Shown: positions 27,941 to 37,911, numbered from the stretch's first letter. The stretch is 64,000 nucleotides of DNA from DSYU01 sp963827605 (GCA_963827605.1 CAWHBK010000003.1:868001-932000), one strand, 5' to 3'. Made by a program: numbers and translations. Notes: a model not told the origin generated them from the letters alone.

Positions 27941-28858
27941 ATGCCTTTTTCTTTCAGCCTAACCACCGTCCGGCGCAGCAGCCTGCTGGGTTTACTCGCC
28001 ATTCTGTTGTGGAGCACCACGATTGCCTTTTCACGCAGCCTGACCGAACAGCTCGGAACCCTGACCGCCGCCGCGCTGATTTACACGCTTGCCGGCCTGG
28101 TTGGCCTGCTTTATACAGGCCTGCGCCCAGGGGCGCTCTTGCGCATGCTCCAGCTTCCACGTTTATACCTGCTTGGCTGCGGCGTTTTATTTGTCGCCTA
28201 TATCAGCGCCCTGTATATGGCGATTGGCGCGTCTGCCAACCGGGAACAGGTTCTGGTGGTCGGCCTGATCAATTACCTGTGGCCCGGGCTCAGCCTGATC
28301 TTTTCGATCCCAATCCTGGGAAGACGCGCCCGGCCAATCTTACCGGTTGGAATCCTTCTGGCGCTGGCCGGAGTCTGGCTCGCCACTACGGGGGGAAATA
28401 CACTTTCCATCCAGGCCATGCTGCGAGATCAGCAAAACTTGCTGCCCTACGGGCTGGCTTTGTTTGCCGCGGTTTGTTGGGGCTTATATTCAAATCTCAG
28501 CCGGCGCTGGGCCGGTGACAACGATGGCGGCGCAGTGCCGCTGTTCCTGCTCGCCAGCGGCTTGTTGTTAGGGGGCCTGCGGCTGTTCACCCTGGAAATG
28601 ACCCACTGGTCGCTGCCGGCAGCCTTCGAGCTGGCCTACATGGCCGTATTCCCAGGGATGCTCGCCTATATATTGTGGGACATCGCCGTCCGCAAAGGCG
28701 AAATTATCCTGGTCGCTTCGCTTTCGTATCTCACCCCGCTGCTCTCGACCGTATTCTCCACGATTGTTTTAGATGTCCAGCCGAGTATCGCGCTATGGTT
28801 GGGGGCAGGGCTTGTAATCGTTGGGGCGGTTTTATGCAAAATATCCATCCGCGACTGA
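27941..28858 (+). CDS. DMT-family exporter, YddG-like (EamA)
   Basis: Ten-helix transporter of 305 residues. Two EamA halves are visible, with the family-specific GLLAILLWSTTIAFSR at the N-terminus and VGLINYLWPGLSLIFSIP in the middle. These resemble the aromatic amino acid exporter YddG more than generic EamA proteins. Substrate is therefore likely a bulky amino acid or metabolite, outward. A TATAAT at 27825-27830 lies upstream with a poor -35 box. No ribosome site is obvious. Confidence 0.83.
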   Translation: MPFSFSLTTVRRSSLLGLLAILLWSTTIAFSRSLTEQLGTLTAAALIYTLAGLVGLLYTGLRPGALLRMLQLPRLYLLGCGVLFVAYISALYMAIGASANREQVLVVGLINYLWPGLSLIFSIPILGRRARPILPVGILLALAGVWLATTGGNTLSIQAMLRDQQNLLPYGLALFAAVCWGLYSNLSRRWAGDNDGGAVPLFLLASGLLLGGLRLFTLEMTHWSLPAAFELAYMAVFPGMLAYILWDIAVRKGEIILVASLSYLTPLLSTVFSTIVLDVQPSIALWLGAGLVIVGAVLCKISIRD

Positions 28859-28967
28859 GCGGAGGTCAGAGAATTTCTTCCCGCCCTACAAATAGCACAG
28901 ATTTGACTTTAAATCCATTTCTTTAAAACCCTTGCTATTTTTGCATAGTCTGGTATACTCTAACAAG

Positions 28968-29008
28968 TCGCTGGCCTGGATGCCCCCCTCATCCAGGCCA
29001 GCGATGTT
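28968..29008. terminator. Bidirectional terminator
   Basis: TCGCTGGCCTGGATG (28968-28982) and its exact complement (28990-29004), then TGTTTT. It separates the exporter from the convergent rhamnosidase. Confidence 0.87.
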
Positions 29009-31417
29009 TTAACTTCTTATCAGATTCTCACCGGGTAGCAGATCGATGATCCGCTGGCGATAAATCAGGCGCCCGGAAACGTCTGCCGGAAGGCAAACCC
29101 TACCAGAAAGTGCCCCGTCCTGCTGGTTGAATTCCGCTTCGATCACCCCTCCGCCAGGGTGTACCAGGCAGCCGTGAACATGCTCCAGCGGCCCGAGCTG
29201 CGGCCGGATCTCCACCTGCGCGAACCCAGGCGCCGCCGGACGAATCCCCAGGATCGTGGCAAAATAGTGATACAGCGGGTGCGCTCCCCAGGCGTGACAG
29301 TCAGAGCGGCTGGGCTCGGGCATCTCCAGAGTCGTTTTAAAGCCTTTCCCAGGCAGGTCAAACCACAGCTGCATCCGCTGCAGCAGAACATCTACACGGC
29401 CCAACACCCGGTACGTTTCGAAAAGGTAATGGCTGAAGTAAATGGTGGTTCGCTCTAGCTGTGGGTCATTCAACAGCCCACCGGCCAGCAACGCGCGCAT
29501 GTCAGGATCCAGCAGGCCGGGGATGAGATCATCGCTCAATACTGCCATGCATTGGGTGTGCTCCGAATAATGCTGGTGTGACCGGTCATCTGCAAGCAGC
29601 CCGCGCTCGCCCTCCCAAAAAGCCTGCACTGCGCTCTTCGCCAGGTGAACCGCCCGCTGGCGGAAAAGCTCGGACAGCAGATGCTCGCCCAGGCGCTCCT
29701 CCAGACCGGCTGCAAGCGCTAACGCATACACCAGCTGCCAGTTCATCAGCCCGCTGGCCCCCTGGTGACCATCCGGGGGGACTCCGGCATCTTTATCCCA
29801 GGCAGGCACCCAATCCAGCGTGTTCCAGCCCTCCGGCCCGTACAACAGGCCGTCGGGATGGATAAAGCGCTGGAAGCCCTCCAGCGTAGCCCGCATACCG
29901 GGCAGCAGAGAGCGCACAAAGCCCAGGTCCCCGCGCCACATGGCGTAATCCGTGACCATCATTACCCACCACAGGGCAAATGGCGGGATGATCTGCATCA
30001 CCCGGCAAGGATAGCGGGACTGGGTCAATCCGGAAGCCAGCCGGGATGCGTCGAACATACGCAGCGCCTTGCGGGGCAAGCGGTCGTCGCGGGTCATGAT
30101 GTAGGTAGTGAGAATTTCCAGGCGCGTATCACCGGCGTACTGCAGTTCCTCATAGTACGGGCAGTCAAAATACGTTTCATTCGAACACATCTGCATCACG
30201 CGGGTCAGGATGGGGATCACCGCTGCCAGTCTTGGGTCGCTGGCGGTGAAGCTGCTTTCCAATTCCAGCGGGTAGCGCGATTCCTGCAGGCGCAAACGCT
30301 CCAGGATCATGGGCTGTGCAGCGGTTTCCACATACACTTCGAGATAACGGCCTGCCTGCCACCACAGGGTGTCAAAGTGGCGCTGCTCCGCGCCATCCGG
30401 CAGGAAGGTTTCACCGAACCCGATAAAATACTTCCCTTCAATTTCATCGCGGTTGCCCTTGTCCCAACTGCTGCGATCTGGCCGGGTAAACAAGGCTTCC
30501 GCCCAATGGACGCGCACCAATCCGCCGCTGCCACCCGAAATGACCACCTCAGGGTATGCGCAGTAATAGTTTTTCAGGTCGATCACCACACGCCGTTTGC
30601 TATGGGCTGGTATTTGCAGCGGCGCCTGGCCATCCACCATCCGCTGCCATTGGGCTTCCTCCGCAGGCAGGTGATTGGCAGCGCGTACCGGCACCTGCGC
30701 GGTAGCAGCAGAAAACTCCTGCCCTACAAAACGCACCCTTCCACCGGAAACAGGTTGCGTTTGTAACGGAGGCAAGGTCGCCGGGCGCAGCAAGTGCTGG
30801 CGGTGGAACTCCCAATCGGTCAGCCGGCCAACCCCCGGCTGTAAAACCGTGACCGGTTTCCATCCCGCGCCCTCACCCTTCTCATAACCCCATAAAAATT
30901 CCTTGCCGTCTACCTGCACACGCGCCCCGCGCCAGTGGGCCGGGTTGGGCGATAGGAACGCATACCCGTGCAGGCGCACCGCCTCCCAGGCCGATACCCC
31001 GGTTCCAAGGATCTCCGTCCACTCTCCCTCGGTTGCCAGCAGGAACCCCGGGTGGACGCTCATCTGGGCTTGTGCCGCCTGATCACCCAGCGACCAGACC
31101 CGCGCCACCAGGACGTGATCACCGGCGGAAAGCGAGAGATCGTAACTTTCATAAAACCACATATCCGGCGCGCCGCGCTCATTGCCCCGCCCAATCCAGG
31201 CGCCATCCAGGTAGAGATCATAGCGCTCATCGGCAGCAACGTGAATGCGCGCCTGACCCGGCTGGAGAGTCGAAAAACACCGCCGGTACGCAGTGACAAA
31301 GGGCGGCAGGCCCGCATCCGGACAGCTCACCCAGGCGCAGGGCCAGAGGCCCTGCTCACGCCAGTTCTTGCCAACGTTCAGATGTAGAAAGGGATCTTGC
31401 GTAATGATTGTTCGCAT
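29009..31417 (-). CDS. Alpha-L-rhamnosidase-like glycoside hydrolase (GH78)
   Basis: Enzyme of 802 residues without a signal peptide. Two N-terminal beta-sandwich domains (about 1-375) are followed by an (alpha/alpha)6 barrel. The barrel includes NETYFDCPYYEELQYAGDTR, which corresponds to the GH78 acidic catalytic block. A C-terminal beta domain (about 715-802) begins after SRSDCHAWGAHPLYHYFATI. GH78 enzymes remove terminal rhamnose from plant and microbial glycans. The substitution YYEE for the more common QRDE suggests a divergent subgroup, so the exact sugar is uncertain. It lies downstream of the beta-mannosidase on the same strand but past a hairpin. Confidence 0.82.
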   Translation of the reverse strand: MRTIITQDPFLHLNVGKNWREQGLWPCAWVSCPDAGLPPFVTAYRRCFSTLQPGQARIHVAADERYDLYLDGAWIGRGNERGAPDMWFYESYDLSLSAGDHVLVARVWSLGDQAAQAQMSVHPGFLLATEGEWTEILGTGVSAWEAVRLHGYAFLSPNPAHWRGARVQVDGKEFLWGYEKGEGAGWKPVTVLQPGVGRLTDWEFHRQHLLRPATLPPLQTQPVSGGRVRFVGQEFSAATAQVPVRAANHLPAEEAQWQRMVDGQAPLQIPAHSKRRVVIDLKNYYCAYPEVVISGGSGGLVRVHWAEALFTRPDRSSWDKGNRDEIEGKYFIGFGETFLPDGAEQRHFDTLWWQAGRYLEVYVETAAQPMILERLRLQESRYPLELESSFTASDPRLAAVIPILTRVMQMCSNETYFDCPYYEELQYAGDTRLEILTTYIMTRDDRLPRKALRMFDASRLASGLTQSRYPCRVMQIIPPFALWWVMMVTDYAMWRGDLGFVRSLLPGMRATLEGFQRFIHPDGLLYGPEGWNTLDWVPAWDKDAGVPPDGHQGASGLMNWQLVYALALAAGLEERLGEHLLSELFRQRAVHLAKSAVQAFWEGERGLLADDRSHQHYSEHTQCMAVLSDDLIPGLLDPDMRALLAGGLLNDPQLERTTIYFSHYLFETYRVLGRVDVLLQRMQLWFDLPGKGFKTTLEMPEPSRSDCHAWGAHPLYHYFATILGIRPAAPGFAQVEIRPQLGPLEHVHGCLVHPGGGVIEAEFNQQDGALSGRVCLPADVSGRLIYRQRIIDLLPGENLIRS

Positions 31418-31422
31418 ACAGT

Positions 31423-31428
31423 ATTATA
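31423..31428 (-). promoter_or_regulatory. Possible -10 box for a leaderless GH78 mRNA
   Basis: TATAAT on the minus strand ends 5 bases before the ATG at 31417, and no ribosome site is present. The -35 region is not recognisable, so this is tentative. Confidence 0.35.
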
Positions 31429-31432
31429 AATC

Positions 31433-31473
31433 GAGCCGTTCAAAAACGTGCCTGGCACGTTATTGAACGGCTC
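31433..31473 (-). terminator. Nested hairpin after the beta-mannosidase
   Basis: Outer arms GAGCCGTTCAA (31433-31443) and TTGAACGGCTC (31463-31473) enclose an inner AACGTGCC-T-GGCACGTT. It lies between the GH2 stop and the GH78 start. Confidence 0.6.
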
Positions 31474-31490
31474 GTAACCTCTATAATAAA

Positions 31491-33956
31491 TTAAAAGGAT
31501 TGGTAAAGGCTCGTTACTCGCAGCGCTGCGCGCAGTTGTTCAAAGCTCCAGCCCGCGGGGACCGGGCAGCGCACCTGCACCGGGTCACCCGGCAGGATGT
31601 CGAAGTAGTTGTCGCTAAAAACCACATCCGCGCCGCTCAGACTCAGCTCGACGAAACGCGCCAGCGACCGGGCAGTAACATGGAAAACGGCCTGGCTGCC
31701 CTCCGGTTGGATTTCCACTTTGAGTTGTGGATCAGCCAGGTTCAGGTGCTTGACTGGCATAAACGTCGCCAGGCGCACCGCGACCGGCTGGCCGGCTTGT
31801 TTCAGCGTGCAGTGGAATACCACGCTGCGCTTTTCTTCGGGGGTCAGCTGAAAAGTCTTTGAGAAGATCATCCGCGATGCTTGCGCATCCAGCGCGGCGT
31901 CAACCTGCCCCGATTCCAGCACCTCACCGTCCAGGGTGACCAGTTTCCACTCCATCGAACCCTGCCAGGCAGCGGGCCGGTCACTGGTTACCCACACGTC
32001 CATCTGCGCGTTTTCTTCGTGATCTTCGATCGACAGCAGCACCGGCTCGAAGAAGCGCCGCGCCATATAATGCAGCGCCTTCCACCGCCCAAAGTAATCG
32101 ATGCTCGACCAGGAAGCCACCGGCCAGCAGTCATTCAACTGCCAGTAAAGAATGCCATTTACCCGGTTCTTGTGCCGGCGCCAGTGTTCAACGCCATAAC
32201 GGATGCCTTCCGCCTGCAGCACCATGCTTAAGTACACCAGCATGGGGAAGTCCTTTGGCATGCGGAATATATCCGTCATCTGGCCCACGATCAGGCCGTT
32301 GCCCTTCCAGCTGCGCTGGTGGTGCTCCATGATGTAAGAGGTCATATTCCAATCCTTTTCCTCCGCGTATGCTCTGACCGTTTCCAACGGCGGCAAGGAT
32401 TGGAACCCAAATTCGCTCATAAAGCGCGGGAACTGGGTGCGGTAGGCCGTAAACGGCTTCCGCCCATGCCAGACGTCCCAATAATGGCAGTCGCCGCGCT
32501 GCTGGCTGTTGGGTTCGGAGAAGGGGATGCCGGACGAGGCCGAGCTGGGCCAGTAGGCGCGGTCGGGGTCTTCCGCCGCGACGATATCCGGCAGCAGGTG
32601 GTGGAACATGCGGTCGTAGCCAATCTTCAGGCGCTGGTTAGCCGGGTCAGCCGGCTTGTTCCAGCCCCAGTCGGCCCAGCCCTGCTCCATCTCATTGTTA
32701 CCGCACCACAACGCCAGCGAGGCGCGGTGGCGCAGGCGGCGCACATTCTGGACGGCTTCTTCGCGCACATTGTCGAAGAACGGCTCGTCGGTGGGGTACC
32801 GGTTGCACGCGAACACAAAGTCCTGCCAAACCAGAATCCCGTAACGGTCGCACAGATCATAAAACCGTTCTTCCTCGTAAAACCCGCCCCCCCACACCCG
32901 CAGCATATTCATATGCGCATCCGCGGAGCTGCGAATCAGGTGTTCGATATAGGCATCGCTCATGCGGGTGGGGAAGGAATCGGCTGGAATCCAGTCCGCC
33001 CCCTTCGCGAAGACCGGCACGCCATTGACCACGAAGGTAAACGATTCGCCCCATTCGTCCGGTTCGCGGCGCAGTTCAAGGCTGCGCAAGCCAATGGTAA
33101 ACGACCGCTGGTCAAGGTCCCGCTGGCTCGTGATCAGGAAGACGTTTACGTTGTAAAGCGGTTGTTCTCCATATCCATTCGGCCACCACAGCTGCGGGTC
33201 GGCAATTTCAACTGTCACCGTACCGGAAGCTGCCTGCAAGGAAAGAGACTGCTGCCAGGTTTTTCCGTCTGGGGCAACCACTTTTATTCCTACCTCTAGT
33301 GGATCACTCGACCAGCGCGCCACCTTTACCGTGGCCTCCAGGATGGCTTTGCCTTCCTGCATGTGCTGGCGCAGGTGCACATCCTCAATGCGCGCTGTGC
33401 TGTACCCTTCCAACCGCAGATCCTTCCAGATGCCTATCGGGGGCAGCATAGGACCCCAATCCCAGCCAAAATGGCAGGGCGCTTTGCGCAGATATGGCCC
33501 GCCCATGATGCTCCACGGCTGCACGCCGCTCAAAGGGGATTTTTCCTCATGCTCCCTGGCATATTGGACAGGCGAATTGAACGTAAAAACGAGCTGATTT
33601 TCGCCCTCCTTAAGCAACTTTTTAACATCCCAGCGGTACTGGACAAACATATTTTGGAAGCTGCCCACCGGTTGTCCATTCAGCTCAACCTTGCCCAGCG
33701 TGTCCAGCCCATCACACACCAGGTTTACCCGTTCTTCGCCAAGCAGTGCTTTGGATACTGTAAAGGTGCGCGAATACTGCCAGTCCTTTTGAGCCACCCA
33801 CTGCACACCTAATTCGTTATCTCCCACAAATGGGTCGGGGATACAACCCACTGCCAGTAAATCCGTATGAACTCCCCCCGGAACCTGACCCGGGTACGTT
33901 TTCGACTCGCCAAGCTGGCGCAGCTGCCAGCTTCCAGCTAAAGATAGGGACAGCAT
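31491..33956 (-). CDS. Beta-mannosidase, GH2
   Basis: Cytoplasmic exo-beta-mannosidase of 821 residues. The start at 33956 is chosen because GGAG lies 6 bases upstream; a longer reading adds 21 residues. An N-terminal sandwich domain (WQLRQLGESKTYPGQVPGGV) is typical of beta-mannosidases. The TIM barrel holds the acid/base Glu422 in WCGNNEMEQGW and the nucleophile Glu515 in FMSEFGFQSLP. It removes terminal beta-linked mannose from mannan or N-glycan core disaccharides, which suits the nearby GH130 and GH38 enzymes. It is the last gene of the LacI-GT-small protein-membrane protein unit. Confidence 0.92.
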   Translation of the reverse strand: MLSLSLAGSWQLRQLGESKTYPGQVPGGVHTDLLAVGCIPDPFVGDNELGVQWVAQKDWQYSRTFTVSKALLGEERVNLVCDGLDTLGKVELNGQPVGSFQNMFVQYRWDVKKLLKEGENQLVFTFNSPVQYAREHEEKSPLSGVQPWSIMGGPYLRKAPCHFGWDWGPMLPPIGIWKDLRLEGYSTARIEDVHLRQHMQEGKAILEATVKVARWSSDPLEVGIKVVAPDGKTWQQSLSLQAASGTVTVEIADPQLWWPNGYGEQPLYNVNVFLITSQRDLDQRSFTIGLRSLELRREPDEWGESFTFVVNGVPVFAKGADWIPADSFPTRMSDAYIEHLIRSSADAHMNMLRVWGGGFYEEERFYDLCDRYGILVWQDFVFACNRYPTDEPFFDNVREEAVQNVRRLRHRASLALWCGNNEMEQGWADWGWNKPADPANQRLKIGYDRMFHHLLPDIVAAEDPDRAYWPSSASSGIPFSEPNSQQRGDCHYWDVWHGRKPFTAYRTQFPRFMSEFGFQSLPPLETVRAYAEEKDWNMTSYIMEHHQRSWKGNGLIVGQMTDIFRMPKDFPMLVYLSMVLQAEGIRYGVEHWRRHKNRVNGILYWQLNDCWPVASWSSIDYFGRWKALHYMARRFFEPVLLSIEDHEENAQMDVWVTSDRPAAWQGSMEWKLVTLDGEVLESGQVDAALDAQASRMIFSKTFQLTPEEKRSVVFHCTLKQAGQPVAVRLATFMPVKHLNLADPQLKVEIQPEGSQAVFHVTARSLARFVELSLSGADVVFSDNYFDILPGDPVQVRCPVPAGWSFEQLRAALRVTSLYQSF

Positions 33957-34015
33957 AAAATTCTCCATTCTGTAAGGGTTATTCAACCGGCTTCGCGGTC
34001 GCGAATATCGGTATT

Positions 34016-34960
34016 TCAAGTTGAGTGGTTAATGGGTCTATTATACGCTTCATCCAGCTTTCTACAAATTAAACGGAACAAAGTCTCTTGCGGAATCGCC
34101 GCGTCACAGGCCTGCGGCTGGATCTTTTGTTGGTCAAGCCACTGCAGCCATTCGGCCTCATTCTCACCAAACGATTTACCGCTGGCAGCATCCACCCCTT
34201 CACCCCGCGCCACGCGTTGAGCCGCATCCAGACCATACTGGGTGCTAAACCAGCCCATAAAAGAACCGCTTTCCAACATTGCGCGCATAAGAAGGTAATA
34301 GCCATCATCGTTATTGGGCATGGTTACAATCCAGGCTTCTTCCAAAGGCACATAAGCATTGCTCTGGCGCAGCAGAACGGTCCAGGCATCCAATGGTTGG
34401 CGGATCAGGCCGTCCCCAAGACCGGCGGCCTCCACCACCTGCAGCGATTGCCCGCCCCCCGGTACGAGCCCGCCGGTGAGATCGACCGGGATACCCTGGA
34501 TCAGGACAGCCAGGTAGAGCGGCGCCAGGTCAATGTCCATCAATCCGTTATCATAACTGATGACCATCTGCGACCCATCGACCAGCGCCGGACCGCTCCC
34601 ATCCACCAGCAGCACCTGCAGCTTGCCGGCCGGTTTGGTCTGCGTATACGCGCGGATGGCTTTGTACTGCTGCTCCAATGTTTTCACCAGGCTCCGCACC
34701 TGGTCCTCGCTCGCAGCGGAATTATTGTGCACCTCGAAGTACGGGCTTTCCAGCGTTTGCGCCCCAACCGAGCGGGCCGAGTTAAATAATCGCAGGGCAG
34801 CGGGCAATAACGCCGGCCAGTAATCGTAAAGAAGCGCGCCCCAAAAAGCTGCTAAAACCATCCCGGAAATAATCAACCGGGACCTGGCGCCTCGGGTTAC
34901 CCGGTCCTGCGCAGCGCTCTGCGCGCGGTTCACCACTTTGGGGTCTTTTGCCTCAGCCAT
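34016..34960 (-). CDS. Single-pass membrane protein of unknown function
   Basis: Protein of 314 residues with one N-terminal helix (about 29-50) and a large outer domain. The outer part contains SPYFEVHNNSAASEDQVRSL and YKAIRAYTQTKPAGKLQVLL, which recall peptidase MA-like (gluzincin) proteins. No HExxH zinc motif is present, however, so it would be an inactive relative at best. Its start overlaps a small upstream gene by 8 bases, and the beta-mannosidase begins 59 bases after its stop. Co-translation with a GT-C enzyme suggests an envelope glycan role. Confidence 0.6.
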   Translation of the reverse strand: MAEAKDPKVVNRAQSAAQDRVTRGARSRLIISGMVLAAFWGALLYDYWPALLPAALRLFNSARSVGAQTLESPYFEVHNNSAASEDQVRSLVKTLEQQYKAIRAYTQTKPAGKLQVLLVDGSGPALVDGSQMVISYDNGLMDIDLAPLYLAVLIQGIPVDLTGGLVPGGGQSLQVVEAAGLGDGLIRQPLDAWTVLLRQSNAYVPLEEAWIVTMPNNDDGYYLLMRAMLESGSFMGWFSTQYGLDAAQRVARGEGVDAASGKSFGENEAEWLQWLDQQKIQPQACDAAIPQETLFRLICRKLDEAYNRPINHST

Positions 34961-35120
34961 GCACTCGCTCCATCAATGCTGCCGCGGCGCATTGAAAAGC
35001 CTGGAGAGGCGCCGCGCTTAACCCTTTCCCATCCATATCCATTCTCGTTTCCACAATCAATTCGCTCAACCGGGAAATCTCTTTCAACAGGTGGCCCAAG
35101 CTGTATGCCACCTGAATCAT
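34953..35120 (-). CDS. Small protein (55 residues) between glycosyltransferase and membrane protein
   Basis: Open frame of 56 codons, MIQVAYSLGHLLKEISR at the start and ALMERVHG at the end. It is mostly helical with charged heptads and has no membrane segment. Its ATG overlaps the stop of the glycosyltransferase (TGATG), and its stop lies 5 bases inside the next gene. Perfect junctions at both ends support translation. No family recognised. Confidence 0.5.
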   Translation of the reverse strand: MIQVAYSLGHLLKEISRLSELIVETRMDMDGKGLSAAPLQAFQCAAAALMERVHG

Positions 35121-36835
35121 CACGGCCCTGCGTAAAGTTGGATTTGCATGTCGTTAAAATTCTTTGTTTCCATCAGGCGCAGTTCCCTACGCAGCTCCTT
35201 CTGAATCAACGAATCGGGGTCTGTCCACCAGTTATGGCTGTACACCAGCCAGACTCGGGTGCGCCCGCGGAGGTTTTCCCGCAGGCGCGGCAGGTCTTGT
35301 TCTGTCATGCGCGGCTCCAGCTCGCCATTTTCAAACATCGTCTGTGGAGCGCCAACTTCTATCACCTTGCGATTATATTGCGCAAAGTAGTAATCGAATG
35401 GAATTTGCGTCCACCCGGAATTAAAAACGATCATATCGCCGTCCTGCACCTGGTCGCCCACATACACCGCCGCCAGGTCCCAGCGCTCCTTTTCATAATT
35501 TCGAAAATAATTGTCAATCGAAAGCAAGCTGAGCGTCAACAGGATGATCAGCGCTGTCGCAATATAGGGCTTGAAACGCAGCTGGCTGATCCCAACGGCA
35601 ATCAGAACGTATACCGGGATCGTGGTTCCGATGAGCGTGCGATCATAAAAAATTGGGCGGAAGAGGCTGACCAGCAACTCTCCCAGGAAGGGGGTCAGGA
35701 AAAGGGCTGCCAAAAAGAGGAATTGCGCCGCCCGCCGGCGATACTGGATAAAAGCCAGAATAAATGTGCAGCCATATGCGGCCCAGATAAGCCACCGCCA
35801 GCCGATCTGGTTGGGAAGAAAGGCCATCAAGAATGTTTTTAGGGCATTGGTGACAACTTCATATGTGGGCGGCTGGATCCAGAAATCCCCGGATACAGCG
35901 ACAGACTGCAAAAAGAAAGCCGGCAGCCAGGGGCTCCAGAGCAGGAATACCCCACCGTGAGCGAGGAGCCAGTTCCGCAAGGAAGGCGCTTGCATCTGGC
36001 CTTCTCCGGCCGGGGAGAACCGGCGGAAGAGCATCAGGCCAAACATAAACAAGTTGAGCCCAATCGGCAGCATGACAGCGGTATTATGCACGAAAAGGGT
36101 CAGGGCGGTAAAAACCATATACCCCAGCCAGGTCAGGTCGGTCTCCACCTGCCGGAAAGATAATCCGCCGCGCTGGGCGCGCTTGTCGCCTTCCTCACTT
36201 ATAGTGTCTCCGGAATTATCCCGAGTGCTACGCCGTTTCCAGCGCTGGAGAAACTCTCCAAACTGCTGCCCAATTGGCTGGGTGCGCGCGCGGTCGTCGA
36301 GCAGCAAACGCGCCGTCATCAGCATAGACAAACTGGCGCACAATGTGAGCAGAGCATAACTGCGTGCTTCCTGCCCATATTGTATATGAAACGGCGATAG
36401 CGCCAGCAGCAGCGCGGACAGCAGACCAACCCGCGGTCCGGAGAGGGTCTTCCCCAGGGAAAAGATTACGATGATCGTCAGGATGCCAAAAACAGCAGAA
36501 AGCGACCGCACCCACGCCTCGCTGTATCCCCCCAAAGCATTCCAAATGCTCAAAAGAATGTGATAGAGCGGCGGGTGCTGATCGATATCAATGGTCAGTT
36601 TGATAATATCGGGAATGGAATGCCTGCTCATCCAGACGCTAAACGCTTCGTCAAGCCAGAGGGGCTGTTTGCCGATCTTTAGAAAGCGAAAACCAGCTCC
36701 CAGCAGGGTAATGATGGATAAAGCCAGAAATTCGAGCTGGTTCTGTTTGTGGGGAATCGAAAAAAGAAAATGATGCTGCTTGAGCGAGCTGTTATTTTCC
36801 TGCCCCCGCATTTTCACTCGGGCAAGCCGAAGCAA
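35120..36835 (-). CDS. GT-C membrane glycosyltransferase, GT39/ArnT-like
   Basis: Polytopic membrane protein of 571 residues using a lipid-linked sugar donor outside the membrane. WLDEAFSVWMSRHS after the first helix carries the acidic loop motif of the PMT/ArnT superfamily. About eleven more helices follow, interrupted by a charged insertion (about 195-235). The C-terminal 130 residues are a soluble domain. It could transfer mannose or a related sugar to proteins or lipids. The start overlaps the end of the LacI gene by 44 bases (or by 20 if ATG 36811 is used). Confidence 0.8.
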   Translation of the reverse strand: MLRLARVKMRGQENNSSLKQHHFLFSIPHKQNQLEFLALSIITLLGAGFRFLKIGKQPLWLDEAFSVWMSRHSIPDIIKLTIDIDQHPPLYHILLSIWNALGGYSEAWVRSLSAVFGILTIIVIFSLGKTLSGPRVGLLSALLLALSPFHIQYGQEARSYALLTLCASLSMLMTARLLLDDRARTQPIGQQFGEFLQRWKRRSTRDNSGDTISEEGDKRAQRGGLSFRQVETDLTWLGYMVFTALTLFVHNTAVMLPIGLNLFMFGLMLFRRFSPAGEGQMQAPSLRNWLLAHGGVFLLWSPWLPAFFLQSVAVSGDFWIQPPTYEVVTNALKTFLMAFLPNQIGWRWLIWAAYGCTFILAFIQYRRRAAQFLFLAALFLTPFLGELLVSLFRPIFYDRTLIGTTIPVYVLIAVGISQLRFKPYIATALIILLTLSLLSIDNYFRNYEKERWDLAAVYVGDQVQDGDMIVFNSGWTQIPFDYYFAQYNRKVIEVGAPQTMFENGELEPRMTEQDLPRLRENLRGRTRVWLVYSHNWWTDPDSLIQKELRRELRLMETKNFNDMQIQLYAGP

Positions 36836-37859
36836 CCGAATTTCGCTCGATCAGCGATGGCCGAAAGATGGATGTGATACAACCCCCATCCGCCTGGAAG
36901 ACTTGATTGAACAAGAGCTGTACCGCTAATCTCCCCATGCTTTCTTTATTGACCCGCATGGTCGTCAGTGAAGGGATCACATTTTGGGCCAGGTAAATAT
37001 CATCAAAACCGATAATCGAAATATCCCGTGGAATGCAAAACCCGGCCTCCATTAAGCTGTACATGGTGGTGATGGCGGTTTCGTCATTTACACACACCAG
37101 TCCGGTAATCTGCGGATGCTGCCGAACCAGGTTCAGGCTGGCGCTGATGATGTCGCTCCGGTTGAGCGAGCAGTCGGCGAAATACCCCGGGCCAAGTTGA
37201 TAATCCGCCAAAGCCTTCCGGTAACCAATTCGGCGGTCACGAAAGCTGGGATAAGCCTGATCATGGCCGCCGATGAACCCAATCTGCTTGTGTCCTTTAC
37301 GAATCAGATATTCTGCTGCCTGGAATGCTCCATAAACATTATCGGAAAGGACAGCATTATAGGTATTCCCTTTGCTGTAGGAATCAATTAACACAATTGG
37401 GCTGGGACGGTTTTTTAGTATTCGGGCAATCGATTCATCTACAAAGGCGCCAGCCAGCAAGAGCCCATCCACTTCGCCTTTTTCCAGCAGCGGCGGGGTC
37501 TCCACCGGATAGTTTTCACTATTTACCGGAAGGTTGGCGAACATTAAATTAACGCCCATCTGCCGGCAGGTCGATTCCACCCCGGTGATGATGTGCGAAT
37601 AAAAGTAATTTGCGTGGGGTTCGTCCTCAGGACTGGATTTTACTAAAAGGCCAATGGTTTTGAGCGTTCTCACCGGCGTCATCGACACCGGCGATTTAAA
37701 CCGGTAGCCCAGGGAGCGCGCCACTTCCATAATCCGTATCCGAGTGACTTGAGAAATACCAGGCTTATCCCCCAAAGCTAAAGAAACAGCCGTTAAGGAA
37801 ACACCGCTCGCTTGAGCGATATCCAACAACTTTACGCGGTTCTTTCTCGAGTTCGGCAT
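36792..37859 (-). CDS. LacI-family transcriptional regulator
   Basis: Sugar-responsive repressor of 355 residues. The N-terminal helix-turn-helix (VKLLDIAQASGVSLTAVSLAL, shown in two parts VKLLDIAQ and SGVSLTAVSLAL) is followed by a hinge helix. A periplasmic-binding-like effector domain runs from about 68, with DGLLLAGAF, HKQIGFIGG, GLVCVNDETA and DISIIGFDDI. It is divergent from the isomerase/DUF5054 pair and lies upstream of GT-C, beta-mannosidase genes. Its likely targets are both directions from the shared control region. Confidence 0.92.
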   Translation of the reverse strand: MPNSRKNRVKLLDIAQASGVSLTAVSLALGDKPGISQVTRIRIMEVARSLGYRFKSPVSMTPVRTLKTIGLLVKSSPEDEPHANYFYSHIITGVESTCRQMGVNLMFANLPVNSENYPVETPPLLEKGEVDGLLLAGAFVDESIARILKNRPSPIVLIDSYSKGNTYNAVLSDNVYGAFQAAEYLIRKGHKQIGFIGGHDQAYPSFRDRRIGYRKALADYQLGPGYFADCSLNRSDIISASLNLVRQHPQITGLVCVNDETAITTMYSLMEAGFCIPRDISIIGFDDIYLAQNVIPSLTTMRVNKESMGRLAVQLLFNQVFQADGGCITSIFRPSLIERNSVASACPSENAGAGK

Positions 37860-37911
37860 GGGCAGTGTCTACTCTTTTTAAAAACCGGAATTTTATCAAA
37901 AACTTACTTTT

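Noticed and set aside
34016..34960. Peptidase MA/gluzincin call for the membrane protein
   Set aside because: No HExxH metal motif is present, so only a distant structural resemblance can be claimed.
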